64,000 bases of DNA from Euleptes europaea (Eukaryota; Chordata; Lepidosauria; Squamata; Sphaerodactylidae), in assembly GCF_029931775.1 (NCBI RefSeq), contig NC_079316.1, positions 62,374,064-62,438,063 of the forward strand, read 5' to 3'. A program made the translations under genes and the position numbers. Shown in pieces: positions 1-13,098 of the stretch (position 1 is its first letter; each line of letters starts with the position of its first letter). A model generated the notes under the pieces. It saw only the letters and a list, made by a program, of their open reading frames with translations, was not told the DNA's origin and searched no databases.

Positions 1-637
1 TGATCTGATTGCTTCCTTAACAGGAAGAGAGCTTAGACCCTGGACCACTTGGTTCTATTGGCACACAAGTAGGGTCTCTTTCAGTAGCTGTGATACGGCA
101 TCTGTTTCATCCTGATGGTGTTGGCCCAGGGGTACAACCTATAAGAAGAGTGACAACTTTTTCCTCACTGTGGTCTCTGTTGACAGTGCCTGTCTTTTTT
201 AATCTGAATAGCAGCTCCCACAGATATTGCAGTCTAGCTTGTGTCAGTGGCTCTAACAGTTCTGTGTTCCAGTGATGCTTGCCTGCTTCTGACTGGGTCT
301 GGGAGAATGGGTTATACATTTAGCAGTCTCTTAATTCTGCTTCAGTCAAGTGGTGTAAGGTTCTGCAGGTAAATTCAGCAGATGTATCAACCAAAACAGT
401 TGCCAAAAGGTAGGAGTCAAGTGGTGATATAATACCTAAGGAAAGTTTATTGAGCTACATATTCTACTATAGTTGTGAATGTAGCTTATTAGGGAAAATA
501 TTGGTTGAGGAGTTCATCGCTTACTAGTTGGAGGACATTTAAGAGGTTTCAAATAGCAAGGAAAGTCAATTGGGTACTTTTATACATATGGTGAGATGCT
601 CAAATTGAACATTGACAGTTTTTAAATTCCTTTTCAG
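1..637 (+). other. TDRD1 intron
   Basis: This is sequence upstream of the first visible Tudor exon. An acceptor-like site at about 18-23 (taacag) is followed by a short open stretch, but the translation does not resemble a Tudor protein, so I read the whole segment as intron. No repeat family was recognised. Confidence 0.5.
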
Positions 638-805
638 GTGATGACCGTTGGTACCGTGCTGTTGTTTTGGAAGTTTTTGTGTCAGAAGTGAAAGTGGCAT
701 ATGCAGATTATGGAAATGTGGAGATATTACCGCTTTCTAGGCTGCTACCTATAACTGCCCCCTACTTGGAACTACCTTTTCAAATATTTAAGTGCTCCCT
801 TGCAG
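638..805 (+). CDS. TDRD1: TDRD1 exon: Tudor core
   Basis: The acceptor is ttttcag just before 638 and the donor is gtagta after 805. The exon enters and leaves in phase 1. It encodes the strands of the last Tudor domain, with YADYGNVE as the diagnostic motif, then a loop ending in FKCSLAG. Confidence 0.88.
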
Positions 806-3800
806 GTAGTAAACTACCCAGTGCAATTCCTCAAATAACAAGATTCTATATGTACATGCCTATGTAGTTTTCTAGGTATGTTAATACTAAGCCTCAGTGT
901 GCTAATATGTAGTGTTATCCTTATCTCTTGAACAAAAGTAATAGCTAGTAAGGTTTTTTTAATACATGTGGGCAATCTTGCAGAAATATTAAATTTTCTT
1001 AGTGTTTACTAAAATAAATTGAATTACGTTTGAGTGCATTTTCCAGATTGCCGTGCTTAAAGCATCATTGTAATAGCCCACTGTAATTTTTCAGAGGCAG
1101 GAGACTAGAGAACTAAAATGTCCTTAGGTACACCCAGTTGCTTAATCATGATATTGTTCCCAATTTTCCTTTGAAAGCAATTTTCATTCACGTTTCTAAA
1201 GCTTGAGGCCATCAGATATTTATTTACTGATTTATTACATTTATATTGCCCCTCCTTTTCTTCATGGATCACAAGGGGGCATACGTAACATCCCCTGGAA
1301 ATCTCCCTCCTTTTCCTCTAGAACAAGCCAAAGAAATCCCCTCTTTCTGAAAATGGGACCTTGGTATAATAATGACTACAGATCCACAAGCTATATGCCT
1401 CTAGAGATAATAAAAACATTTCAGTTACACATTGGATACATTTTAACACAAAGGACTTAGAACAGGTTTTTTGTATAATGTAAACAGGACAAGTTGCTCA
1501 ATAGCTAGTGATTGGCACCTGGCCAGGAGCTGTGGGATCTTACCTAAAAAGGGGGGCGGGGGTTGCAGTTTGGCTGAGAACAATGACAAATGGATATAAA
1601 GGATATCTATGAGATAGGGACAAAGAAAGCTGGGTAAAGTCCTCACAGGCTAGAGATAATATGAATTTGTGCTGTTGGTTGGCAGGGCGGGAAGAGGTCA
1701 GGTAAGAGCTCTGATACATGTGATCAGCAGACCAAAATATGCAGAGAGGTGGGAACTTGGATTTGAAATGACCAGTCCTTTGGGTTGGACCCAATCTCAT
1801 AAGAACATAAGAAAAGCCATGCTGGATCAGACCAAGGTCCATCAAGTCCAGCAGTCTGTTCACACAGTGGCCAACCAGGTGCCTCTAGGAAGCCCACAAA
1901 CAAGACGACTGCAGCAGCATTCTCCTGCCTGTGTTCCAAAGCACCTCATATAATAGGCATGCTGCTCTGATACTGAAGATAACAAGTATGCATCATGACC
2001 AGTAGCCATGGATAGCCCTATCCTCCATGACAAAGTAAAGGTACATACAGTTGTCTGTATCTCTGCTATCCGTACCCCTGAGTGTTGTTCTGGGATAGCC
2101 TATTCACACTTAAAGTTAACAGAAAAACATATACACACACACCATTTCTACACTTGAAAAGGCATTGGTGGGGGAGCTCCTGGGGCCCCCACTCCGGATC
2201 AGGACTTTGCAGCAATTTTAAAAAAACTACAGACGCCTTTAAAATGTCATTAGTGGTCATGGGATGGACCTGTGGCCTCTGTCCTTTGCATTTTGGCCCT
2301 CAGTCGGTTTCAGATAGGATGTTCTAGAAACAACTCATGAACAGAAACCTAGAGCTGCGGCAGTCACTACTTCAGTCCACCTTCCACATTTTCCACTGTA
2401 GTTTTAAATTAAGAGCATGGTAAACAGTTCCAATAATTCAGTAAGCCAAAGTGGAATTATCTGTTTTCTAGGAATTATGGAACTGGATGGAAAGTGGTCT
2501 ATATCTGCGACAGAGAGGCTAAAGGCTGTCATACTGAATGAGTGTGTGATTGTAATGGTGACAGGAGTTGCTGAAAATATTCATGCAGTAACAGTGAATA
2601 AACATTGTGAAAATAATATTCTGAATGTCGCTGACCAGCTGGTAATTGAAAACCTGGCAAAACATAGCAACAGTGAGAATCGTAAGTACTTGTGCAGTGT
2701 CGTTTATGAATTCATCATAAACATTTATGTATTTCCTGTTTAGATTGGAATGTTACCTGTTAAAATACACGCGCATGCTGCCAATATTGTGATTCATAAA
2801 ACTGGACACTTGTCCCAGTGTTTATCCTCAGTGCTTCTCACTGGAGCAGTAAGAATCTAGATATATTAACCTAATTACATTTGTTTCTTTGTAGAGTGTG
2901 CAAAGAAGACCAAATGTTGTTGTACAGAATTAAAGAAGCAAGTAAGTTTCAGTCCAGAGCAAGTCCAGTTTGTTTCCTTATTGATTGATTGCTTAGCCAG
3001 TGAAGATGGTTTTAACAGTGCACGCATCTGCAAAATGTACATTCATGTTTATACTTTATAACTTATTGCTGCAAAATGAGACATTGCGGTAGAAAAAATA
3101 ACTATCTTGTCTAGCTCACCTCCATTTGCCCAAGCGAAGCTTGAATGTTACATTGTCTCCTTGAGTACCAATTTGCTGGTGTGAGAGGTAAGGCCCTGCT
3201 TGTGAATTTTCTGGAGGCATCTTGTTGGACACTGAAAACCAGGTCCTGGACAATTAGTCTGAGCCAACTGGGCTCTCAAGTTCTTAATACTGCTTCGAGT
3301 TTTGTGGGAACAAAACAAGCCCTTAGTGATCTCTGTGCAGGCATACAGCTGAGTCCTGTGCTTGTACAAAGCTACATTCAGAATCCTTGGTAGCGAAGCC
3401 AGAAACAATTTTGGTGGTCATCTCCACCCCTTAAAAAGAAAAGGTGCCACTCCGTATGCCTCAGTAAGTAGGGCCATACCTTCACTCTCATTTCTTGATG
3501 GTGGAGGCTGAAATTCTGCTGCTCAGCTAAATCTGGCCTTGCGGCCTACTACCAATATTAGCTGTGGAAAAAGATCTTCTGCTGGATCATATTGAAGACA
3601 GGAAGGTCGTTGCTACTGTTTCCTAAAGTAAGGCTGTTTGGCTCAGAAAATAATGTCTAAACACATCACTGACTATGGCATAAAGGTCCTGTGCAGGTAT
3701 ACCTAGCATTGCTCTACTGTCTTAACCTCCAAGAGAAATAATAGTGAGGGTTTATTTCACATCAAAATGGATGATACAGGACCAGAAATTAATCTGATGC

Positions 3801-5411
3801 ATGTAGGAATGACTCCAGGCAGTAGTTGCATCAGGACCGTATTTCAAAGCTTACATCAGCCATTCTGCACCTCAAAACCATCCGTGAGCATATTCTATAC
3901 TTCCTGTTTCTGCAAATCAATTTATCTAATTCTAAACATGACCCCAGAATGTGTATCAAAAAGTCCACATGATGGGGACAGTGTACAGAGAAGGGATTTT
4001 CAGCAAACCCTAGGGTACCCCCCAGGTTTGCACAAAAATCTAAAATAAAAAAGTTAAGGGGAACGAATGTTACGGGGGGGAAGGGTTCTTGTGACGTCAT
4101 GAGATCTCTGCCACCATGCTGTCAGCAGTGCTGCAGCATGTTGCAGAAGTAGCTGGAGGGCACTGAAGCAGGACAGGTGAGGAGAGAGACACTGGTGGCA
4201 AGGAGTCAGGTGGTGATGGGGAGGGTTCGGAAAGAAGTCTATTATCCTCTCCGTAGTTCCTGCCTTCTCTCTGTCTGCCCCCCCATGCCCCAGTCTTCCA
4301 GCCTCTTGCTACCCCACCCACTTCTTGGGATGTCTGGGGCTTGAGGGTCTTTCCTTCTCAACCACAACCCAATCAGCTGGCCTACAACAGTGGCAGCCTG
4401 GAGCACAGAGCTTCCAGGACAAACTTCTCACTCTGCGTCTTGTGCCCTCTCTGTCCCAAGTCTTTGTCTACCAAGGAAGAGTGAGAAAGCAGCGACAAGG
4501 GAGGGGAAACAGAGAAAGCAGAGAGGGCAAGAAATGAGGGTGGAATGGAATCGGAGGCTCCCATCTCTCTGCTGAGACTCCTAGCAGACATCAAAGCTCT
4601 TTGGACTTTGACACAAGTCCATTTGGCACAAACGATATGTCTACAAAATATTACATAAACATGGAGGAAAGGATTCACAGATACCGTCACCTGTCCTGTT
4701 GTGTGTATGTGTGGGTGATGCATGTAATGTTCCTCCATTGTTTGCAACAGTTGTATCTTTGGACAACTGTGTTCTAGGGTATACTGAGTAGGAAGGCATG
4801 GCTCTGCCTATTGAGGTATGCATGGTGGCACTCTCTGCCTCAAAGTGGGTGAAGCCACTATAAACATGTTTAGCTTAGATGTTTAGCTTAGAAGGTTCTG
4901 AACAGTACTCTGATGTGCGGAACCCAGTAGTATGCCTGAACAAATAACTGTTCTCATAACACCAGTTATAGATTCTTACTCTGTGTGTTCCATCAACTAA
5001 TTCGAAAATAGCTTGTACTACTTGTGAAGTAGTTGGATTGGGCTGTTGATAAAAAAAATTAGCATGATGTCTGTGATGAATGGGTGAAGTAACTTAGCTT
5101 AAAGAAGTAAACCTCCAAAATGGAACAGAGATTTCTGTCTGTGAGTCTAGAAGAGTTTGTATGCACCAAAAGGGAAGGTGCATACAGTGATAAAACAAAA
5201 TACAGTGTAAGTTTGCCACCACCACATGTGACTTTTCTGTAGTGGAATGTGTGAAAAACTGTTGATCTGAGCATATCTTAAAGTACCATTATAACTGCTA
5301 GAATTCTTTGTCCTCCCCTAGGTTGCAAGGCTTGAAGGGATCCTCTCTTTTCTTCTGAAAGATCATTTTGGTGAAGATAAAGTTCCTGAGATTACTCTGT
5401 TGGGGAGCTAG
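638..5411 (+). CDS. TDRD1: TDRD1, 3' part (last four coding exons)
   Basis: Tudor domain-containing protein 1 binds symmetrically dimethylated arginines on PIWI proteins and acts in germ-cell nuage in the piRNA pathway (family knowledge). Four exons are visible: 638-805, 2472-2681, 2895-2941 and 5322-5411. They join in phases 1, 1 and 0 into one frame ending at a TAG stop (5409-5411). The first exon encodes a Tudor core, DDRWYRAVVLEV followed by VAYADYGNVE, with the aromatic and D-Y-G-N residues that line the methylarginine cage. The second encodes the rest of the last extended Tudor unit. The third is short and cysteine-rich (KCCCTE), and the last ends in ITLLGS. The start and the earlier Tudor and MYND domains lie left of the window. 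The name rests on the Tudor motif plus the following VWA2 and AFAP1L2 genes, which flank TDRD1 in human; another TDRD paralogue is unlikely in this synteny. Confidence 0.86.
1798..2031 (-). mobile_element. CR1/L3-like LINE 3' end
   Basis: The segment begins with two direct CATAAGAA units, the reversed short terminal repeats of a CR1/L3-type 3' end. It continues with a block whose other orientation reads GGTCTGATCCAGCATGGC. Related copies in this window lie at 13699, 15023, 34473, 45687 and 61559. It lies in a TDRD1 intron in antisense orientation, and only the 3' part is present. Confidence 0.7.
2472..2681 (+). CDS. TDRD1: TDRD1 exon: C-terminal half of last extended Tudor unit
   Basis: The acceptor is ttttctag and the donor is a perfect gtaagt. 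The exon encodes about 70 residues starting GIMELDGKWS and ending HSNSEN, and continues the frame of the 638-805 exon. Placement after the Tudor core fits the staphylococcal-nuclease-like half of an extended Tudor domain. This part of the assignment is inference from position. Confidence 0.82.
2895..2941 (+). CDS. TDRD1: TDRD1 small exon
   Basis: A 47-nt exon between tttgtag and gtaagt. With the single base carried from the previous exon it reads QCAKKTKCCCTELKKQ and leaves in phase 0. It is supported by perfect splice signals and by the continuous frame across both junctions. Confidence 0.75.
2942..5321 (+). other. TDRD1 last intron with unclassified repeats
   Basis: The 2.4-kb intron contains a possible old CR1/L3 fragment near 3140-3260 and an unclassified repeat block at 3985-4330 that resembles, in reverse orientation, the sequence at 60150-60785. 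No further exon is supported. Confidence 0.45.
5322..5411 (+). CDS. TDRD1: TDRD1 terminal coding exon
   Basis: The acceptor tcctcccctag precedes a phase-0 exon of 29 codons and a stop. It reads VARLEGILSFLLKDHFGEDK and then ends in ITLLGS. The amphipathic leucine-rich start suggests a short C-terminal helix. Confidence 0.82.
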   Translation, partial: VARLEGILSFLLKDHFGEDKVPEITLLGS

Positions 5412-5555
5412 AACTCTGCTGCAAAGCATGACATTATAGACTTTTTAACATTCATAGTATCACAGAAGTCACTGACTTAAGCCGTTGCAAATAATCACTG
5501 CAATCAATAAAGCAGCATTTGATCGTCATGAATAAACTTGATTTTATTCATGGCA
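5412..5555 (+). promoter_or_regulatory. TDRD1: TDRD1 3' UTR with polyadenylation signals
   Basis: Two canonical AATAAA hexamers follow the stop codon, at 5506-5511 and 5531-5536, and a T-rich stretch follows the second. They are the likeliest 3' end. A further AATAAA near 6584 could serve a longer form. Confidence 0.6.
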
Positions 5556-6180
5556 TGGTTTATTTTCAGGCTTATGCACTCTTTTCTGTTTTGTGCAGTG
5601 CTGATATTGAAGATGACTTGGTTTAGGAGGACTTGGATCTAACCAGATTTTATGGTGGGCTCTGTATTCAGGCAATTCAGCAAATTCAAGTTTTCTGGCC
5701 CACAAAAAGACTCTGAACTATGATTTAATCTTTGTGTTCAGTCCCAGTTTGTGGACTAGAAAACTTCGTTTTGTTGAAGTGCCCCAATTAGATGTTGCCA
5801 CAAACTGGTTTCATCAGAGTTTCCCTTAACCATAAAGTCATCTATCAGTACTCCATGCATGACGGCGAGGAATTGTCTACACCAGCTAAACAAAATAAGG
5901 TTTTTTGTTACAGTGAACAAACTTTAGCTTGTTCATGTCAACTAAAGGCAGCCTCCAGTTAAAAAAAATATGTTTAGGGCAAATGCCAGAGACATATCAA
6001 AGCCACTGAAATGTGAGAGTTTTGCCATTGACTTCAATAGAATATTTAAGGCTGTTAGAAAATTGAAGTGCTTAACATTTAGTTTCCACAAAAGAAGAAC
6101 TGTACAGAGCAGGGTCTGGTTATAAAAGTGTCAGAACATGATGACTTCTTGATTTTACTATCTGTTATAAAGTAAGTTCT

Positions 6181-6215
<35 letters not shown>

Positions 6216-9200
6216 CACTTTGAAGCACAACAGTAGCTTTCAGAAGTCAGTCAATGCAAGTGATTTTTCCTAATTTCTTATTGTAATCCTTTCAACAGCT
6301 TGTTACAAAATCAGCTATATCAGTGTTCATATGCTGAGCAAAACTGAAAGATGTGATGACTTCTAGATGTAAGGAATTATATTCTGTACTGTAGCAAAAT
6401 GGCAATTAACGTGAAGCTGCTTTTTCTGTTTTTGTTAAAATGCATGAGGCCATAAAGATTTGATTTCAGATTCTGTATTTAAGTCCTGTAGTGTATCTGT
6501 CTAATTTGGAACTTTGAATGGTTACTTTTTTGTATAGTAGTGGAACTTGTTGAAAGCAATACTGCAATTTGATCACCATAGCTAATAAAACAATTTCCTG
6601 CAAATTTGCCTTTTTGTGGAACTGCAAATTAAACCTCTTATGTATTTTAAATTATCTTTACAAGTTTTACTCTTGAAATTGTTTACACACATCCTTTGGT
6701 CACAACTAGAATTTGGCACTTGGATGAAAATGTGTGAAAATGTGTGAAAATGTCATACAGTGCATATTATAGAGAGGTTATTAGCAAATATTAGATTTTA
6801 AATGAGATTAATAGAGGTATACTTCAGAATTGATAGAATAGAGACCCAAAGGGTAAGCTTACCATGCCACCTCTTAAAATGTCACCCAAGCACAAGTTTA
6901 GACTTGTTGGCTAGAGAAGACGATAATCTTAGCATACCCTCGCTAGCAGATTTATTGTGATACAGGCTTTTATAGACTAGAGCCCACTTTGTCACAAGCA
7001 TTAAGTAATTAGCAGGTTTGTCGGCTCAAAGGAAACATTTAAAAAATAGAGTGGACTAAAAGACAGTGGAATTCAGTAGATCGCAGAAGTTTAGACTCCT
7101 ATACAGAGTCCAAACGAGCACAAGAAAAGAACAGGATGACAGTTTGCAACCTGGTGTTCATTGGTGTTAATACTGTCTTTCTATACTAATTTATCACCTT
7201 TAGTAAGGAAGAAACTTCGGGCCTGGATTAAGTCCAAAGTAAATATAATCAGTTTACTGCTAAGCACTAGTTATGAAACTTAGCATATTTCCAGTGGCAG
7301 GCTTCTGCAATGGAGGCTTCCCCCTGAAATGAACATGACAGAGACAGTAGGCAAGAAGATATCAAGAGAGGAATAAGCAGCCACTAATCAAGCCCAAATA
7401 CATTGCGGGGTCTGTTCTGTTCTTCGCCTTTGACAAAGAAATAGCATGTTTAGTATTCTTGTCACTGAAACAAGTAACTACCCTGGACATCAGTGTGTAA
7501 GTATACATGGTTAGGAGTTTAGATCAGCAATAGCAAAATGGCTCCAGATTTGTCGTCTTGTAGCGGTTCTACAGTATTATTAAATAGACGTGGGTTGAAA
7601 GGGCTCCTGTGGAATGTGGTATGATGGTGATCGTCACTTTGTGCAAATACTAAGCATATGAGATTGCACAAAACATGAGGCTTCCTGAAACAGGACTTGC
7701 ATTCCTATTGTGTGTGTTAAGTGACAGATACCAATAGGTGAGGCTATTAGGAGCTGGGAAGCTTTACCAGCAATTCTTGGCTCTTAATGCAGCATATGCA
7801 GTGTACTGTACCTTGGGGCTTTCTCATCCATAGAGAGAAATAGAGGGCCTTGTTGAAAACAGGGCAACAGACAATGTAAAGGTGGTTGTGGGAAGAAACA
7901 ACTATATTACTTGCTGTGGCTAGAGTGGTGGTGTCAGCAGCAAATACAAATAAAGTGTTCAGACTCATACATGTGTTCCTGTGAACCATATTTTTGTCAC
8001 AGACATGTGCATGATATTCACACTATGCAGAGCAATAACAGTGGTGTGGCGTAATGGCCTGATCAGTGCTTGAGGTGTGGACTTGCTATATGGAACAATG
8101 GGTCAGTTATATCAGAGACCTCCAGCAACTAATTATATAGGGGCATAGGTGATGGATGAGGTCTATTAAACACAGCCAAACCAAAAGGTGTATGCTTTCA
8201 CTGGGGGAAATACCTAAACCTAGCCTTGCTGAAGAGTAAGAAGGATGGTTTTGTCACAAAAACAGCCTCCTCTGCCCTTCGCTCTGACCCCAGTGTGTAA
8301 TTGCTTGTTGACATTCCTTTCTTGCATTCCACACTTTAAAGGTACATACCTCTGGATTGAAAAGCTCCCCGCCTGCTTGGGAGTGTCTCCTGAATTTAAT
8401 TGGAGCTGTTTGCATTTTCAAATAGTGGCTTAAGTTCTGTCTTGCAGAACTTAAGGCTGGCTGGGAAGATCAAAGTGGTTTGATGGGCAAGGTACCAACT
8501 TTGCTGGCACCTTCTCAAATGTTTATATAATGGAGGAGGTGAAGCAGTGGTTATTTTGGGAAGGGATTTATTTGCGGGTGTTTTGCTTCACCCTCCAGAT
8601 TCAGAATTGGTTGCAACCCAGTGATGAGAAGGGTTAAAAGTACTTTTGACTTGGGAGCAGCTCTCTGAATGCCTCATGGGAGGAGGTAATGTCCCTCACT
8701 GTCCTGGGGCAACCCACCAGTACAAGAGCTGTCTACGCTGCAGCTCCTTTTGTGCCTCTGAAAGAAAATGGGATAGGCAAAGGGAGCAGAAGGAAACTAT
8801 TGCCACTGCCTTCCCGCTTCCCCTCCCTCCCTCCTCTTCCTTCTCCTCCTCCTGCTGGAAATATTATTCCACATTTCACTTGCTCTCTACCATTAAGCCT
8901 GGCAAAGAGTCTGGGGATCTGCAAAAGAATTGGACTTGGTAAGTCACAAATGCTTCATTTGCAATTTTCTCCCTTAAGTCAAAGCAGCATGACGTGTTTC
9001 AGAGCAGGAAAGCTGTTGGGGGCAAGAAAGAGAAGAGCCCCAAGAAAGCTAGAAACGGCAGTCTTGGCTAATAGCTGGCTGCAGGAACAGAGCAACTTCA
9101 CAGCTTTGCATGTTTGGACTTACTGCAGTTTTATCACCTTGCAGAGGATCTCTGTTGTAATTTTTGCCAGAAACACAGCGGACAGGGCTTTCTGCCAAAG

Positions 9201-10400
9201 ATAAAATCCCCAAACCTATTTTATGTTCAGTACTAAGCATCTCCCTGTATGTTTCTATGCGCCAACTACATTCTTCAGACAGCATTCTTTTGATGGTGCC
9301 CTCTCTTTGGACCTCTCTTTGGACTATCTTTACAGCAGCACCTAGGTCATCGACTTTGTTCAAGGTAACATGGCTTTCCAGAGGGGTGAGGTGGGTGCTT
9401 ACAGTCACTTCATTTAAAAAAGGCAGTTTATGCAGATTTGGCTCTGTGTTTTTTGTTTTGTTTAATCTGCAATTTTTAATCATATTAATGCACTGTTATG
9501 TTTTGAGTCCTTACAACTTTGTGTTGTACAAGTGAGGAGATAAGGCAGAATGTAACTTTTAAATAAGCAAGCCCAGGCAGAAGAGGTTTTTTTCTTTAAT
9601 TGCCAAAGAGATATACTTGGGGTTAGGAAACAGGTTTTCTTTCAGGGTTTCATGTTTGAGTTGTGGTATCTTTCATTTTAATCTGTTTGGATATGGACCA
9701 TTTGGGGGCACAGAATGACTTTTTGCAATGAAGATGTGGAGTATTTCTGAATTTCACAGTAATCAAAACAACAGCAGTTCCAAAATGTGTGAATTTGGGG
9801 AAAAAATAATGGGAATGTAGTCTTTAATTTTCACTCTGCGGGATATCTATCTGCCACAGAATTAATTACTTGTCCCTTCCATCCCCATGCTTCTGTAGCC
9901 TTGGGGGATCTTACTGCACACACCAGCATATATTAATGGTATTTTCCATAGCACTGCCACACTTCATTAACTAGTATTTTTCAGTACTGAGTAAACTGCC
10001 AGTGATTACAACTTCCTTAGTTACCTTCTTGTGCAGTTACTGAAAGAAGGCAACTGCAGTGTATAAAAATCAAAGGGGTTTTATATGTACTTGCATGGTT
10101 GTTTGAAAACAGTCTTCATTCGGCGCTGCAAGACTGAGAGATAGCTCTCTCTTTGTCTAAGTACCTTTGGAACCATGCCAGCTTCCTGGAATCATACCTG
10201 TGTACTTGAGATGTTAAGTAAAATGGATAGTTTTTCTGAGTTCAGCTGCTGCCTCATCTAGTCACTGACATGAGCTCATCTGCTTTCCTGAGAGAATTGC
10301 AGAAGTAGTTTCCCTGAAATGCTGAAGAACTCGGTTCCAGTTTTTAAAAGTAGCAATGAATGAGGAGGAAAAAGCAAACAAAAACACTGCTGCTGCAAAC
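5556..10400. other. TDRD1-VWA2 interval, no gene recognised
   Basis: Mostly AT-rich single-copy-looking DNA. A (TA)n/(GA)n microsatellite lies at about 6180-6215. Open frames here, the longest at 8689-9204, have no recognisable domain, splice logic or partner and overlap frames on the other strand. A VWA2 promoter or non-coding first exon may lie here but I cannot point to it. Confidence 0.5.
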
Positions 10401-10600
10401 GAGGACTGTAGCTCAATTGCGTGCGTAAAATCCCAGATTCAACCGGTGACAATTTCTTTTAAAGGATCTCAGGCAGGGCTATGGGAGGCTGCCTTGAGAT
10501 GGTGGAATGCTGCTGTCTGTCAGAGAAGATAGTATTGGACTAAATGGGACAATCATCTGTCTGTATATCAGGCACTTCCATGTATTCAAGGATGGCTCTT
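10401..10600 (+). mobile_element. tRNA-derived SINE, degraded
   Basis: A tRNA-like head (tgtagctcaattgcgtgcg with a cagattcaa B-box) is followed by a body ending in a stretch related to the copy at 51878-52040. It is diverged. Confidence 0.5.
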
Positions 10601-11099
10601 TTCTCTTGACCATTAGGGGAGACTATAATAAACCTATATGCCAGCCCTACCAAATGCAAACTTTACTTTTTAATGAAGGGAAAAGTAAATGTAGCACATT
10701 CTCCTACCTACCAAGACAGAAGGTATCCAGCTTTCTATTATTGTCTAGCTCACTTTATTTTCTCTGTTAGCCTTTGATCTACTTGAAGATTGCTGATTTG
10801 ATATAATGTTGTAATAATACACATTTCAGAATTCTGTGGCATAAGCTTTCAAGGACAAATGCATGAAGTGTGTCCCCAGTTGGTTGGGAGGGGGCATAGA
10901 CAAAAAAAAGTCAATGGATGTTTAAGAAATAATCTGTTAAAGGCAGACTAGACTAGATGGAGAGCATGGCACAGGGCAAAGCAAGTTAATCCATTATCTC
11001 ACACAGCTACCACTTTCTGGATGCAAATTAGCCTCACTTCCATGCTGTTTGTACCAACAGAAACAGATGTTTCCCACCACCAGCACAGCCATGCCGGTA

Positions 11100-11340
11100 G
11101 GGCTTTCCCAAAAGAGAGAGCCCACGCTGGTGTGTGTGTGTGGGGGGGGGCGTTCCACAGCCCTTTCGCCCCAGGAACGCCCCCTTGAGCAGCCTCGCTG
11201 TTTTCAATGGGGCATTTCCTCCATTTTCTCCATTTTTTTAATTTTAAAAACTGCTTTTTTAGGCTCCTCGGCGGCCGGGAAGCCTCTGAGAAGGTGGCAC
11301 AGCTCTGGCCTTCCAAGCCACGGCAGATCTACCCCCTATT
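11100..11340. repeat. Unclassified GC-rich repeat-like block
   Basis: A (TG)n run leads into a G-run, then a GC-rich block with an A/T-rich central patch (cattttctccatttttttaa). It lies directly upstream of a SINE. It looks like an interspersed repeat but I cannot name it. Confidence 0.35.
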
Positions 11341-11361
11341 CAGGATTGCACTTTTACTATA

Positions 11362-11532
11362 TCGTATGGTTAGAGTGTCAGACTAGGATCTGGGAGACCC
11401 AGGTTCAAATCCCCACTCTGTCATGGCAGTTTGCTGGGTAACTTTGGGCCAGTCATACACTCAGCCTAACCTACCTCACAGGGTTGTTGTGAGGATGAAA
11501 TGGAGAATAATGTAAGCCACTTTGGGTCCCAG
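11362..11532 (+). mobile_element. Sauria-type tRNA-derived SINE
   Basis: The tRNA-like head (gttagagtgtcagactagga, with ggttcaaatcc as B box) is followed by the conserved body (tcacagggttgttgtgagga) and the 3' region (aagccactttgggtccc). These parts match the squamate Sauria SINE layout as I know it. The same body occurs reversed at 59688-59901. Confidence 0.75.
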
Positions 11533-12555
11533 AGTTTCATGTGTCAAATACCAAATGTACAGTAGTAGAAGAACCCCTTCAGAGATACTGATCCCAGCTC
11601 TGGTATTGATTAACAAGAGCTGACTAATAACTTGTGAATTCATCAGTAAATTATTTTCTGTTTTTGCTTTCTTTTGCAAGAGCAAAGCTGGACTGCTAGT
11701 TGAAAACTTTTCATAAATCAATACTTGATTTATAGTGGAGATAAGACACTTTCATGAAAATATCTTAATCTCTCAATACTTTGTACTATCGCATCTTGGA
11801 GAATTACCTCTCCTTACAACAGGAAATCTGACAAGTGGGGTCTTGCTAAGGATTTTTCCCTTTTTGAAAGTGTGCTGTCAAGTAGTTGTAAAGTTAATCG
11901 AATGCCCCTTTGAGGAATAACTTTACTTCACAGTGGAGTAGAGGAGAAATCAAAGATATTGAGGAGGTTCTTTGATAATGTGTTTTCATGTACCGGTGGT
12001 TTGGTTAAACAGAATGATCTGGCTGAGAATGCTTTAGAGGTAAGTATCATCACTCTTACTACTTGCTGAAATATTAGAAACTGAATGTGTTTATGCTAAT
12101 GACAGCACAATGCCCATCTAATAAAGGGTAAAATGGTGACACTCAAATGTTCCTAGAAGCCATGTCCTCTGGCCTGAAATAGAAGCGGGGAAAGGGTTAA
12201 TTGTGGTTGGGGTAAGGAAGACGGCCTTCTCAAAGGCACTTCTCTGTAACAATCTGTCTGAAAAGGCAAAGATGTCTTACCTATTGTATAGTTTGAGAGG
12301 ATAAGATTCCAGGCCTTCCTGATAACTTCTGAAAGATTTGCGGTAGCAAATGGTCATGAACTCTAGCTGAAAATTGCACCATAGGCTTGCTCTTTCATTG
12401 CTGTAGCTCTGACGTTTGCTTGGCTAAATAAATCTACCTGGGAGATTATTCATTTGTCATGTCTATCTTGGCCTTCCTCCAATGAGCTCAGTGCATTGAG
12501 TTCACACCTGGTCTGCCATCCAAGATAATGGCCAGGCTCAGGCCTGTTTGCACTC

Positions 12556-12785
12556 CAGGATGCAACTGTGTGCGTGTTAAGTGCCGTCAAGTCGCTTCCG
12601 ACTCACGGCAACCCTATGAATGAAAGTCCTCCAAAATGTCCTATCTTTGACAGCCTTGTTCAGATCTTGCAAATTGAAGGCTGTGGCTTCCTTTATGGAG
12701 TCAATCCATAAACAAGACTCTTGTTGGGTCTTCCTCTTTTCCTGCTGCCCTCAACTTTTCCTAGCATGACTGTCTTTTCCAGAGG
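12556..12785 (-). mobile_element. BovB/RTE-like LINE 3' end
   Basis: Reversed, the segment translates to the RTE-type ORF2 C-terminus, including AVKDRTFWRTFIHRVAVSRK, ending at a stop just before the 3' end. Only the last part of the element is present. RTE/BovB elements are abundant in squamates. Confidence 0.7.
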
Positions 12786-12803
12786 ATAGAGCTACATACC
12801 GTA

Positions 12804-13098
12804 GGTCTTTTATGCATGGCTGTTTCACTTGCCCTCGCTCCTCTGACAACTTTGGGTCTTTATATTGATTATGCATGCTGTTTTCGACCATCAGAGGTTG
12901 CCTCGCTCTCTCCCACGTTTTGCCCGAGTTTTCAGAGACCTGTTTTATATCAAATTTGAAGACGCAGGCAGAATGTGGGGAAATGCAGGGGGAGAGCAAG
13001 GTGACCTCTGATGGTTGGAAACGGCATGCATAATCAACACAAAGACCTGAAGTCATTGGAGGGGTGAAGGCGAGGGAAACAGCCATGCATAAAAGACC
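12804..13098. mobile_element. Fold-back MITE with long terminal inverted repeats, copy 1
   Basis: The ends are inverted copies: ggtcttttatgcatggctgt at the left and acagccatgcataaaagacc at the right, with more pairing inward (ccctcgct/aggcgaggg). A related copy is at 55374-55627. No coding capacity; family not determined. Confidence 0.72.

Noticed and set aside
24-275. Possible earlier TDRD1 exon after taacag
   Set aside because: The translation has no Tudor features and no clear donor in a matching phase.
8689-9204. 171-residue plus-strand open frame
   Set aside because: No recognisable domain, proline/serine-rich low complexity, no matching splice or promoter signals.
11362-11440. tRNA gene
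   Set aside because: The tRNA-like heads here and at 18807, 44500, 48570 and 51878 are attached to SINE bodies and lack a full cloverleaf.
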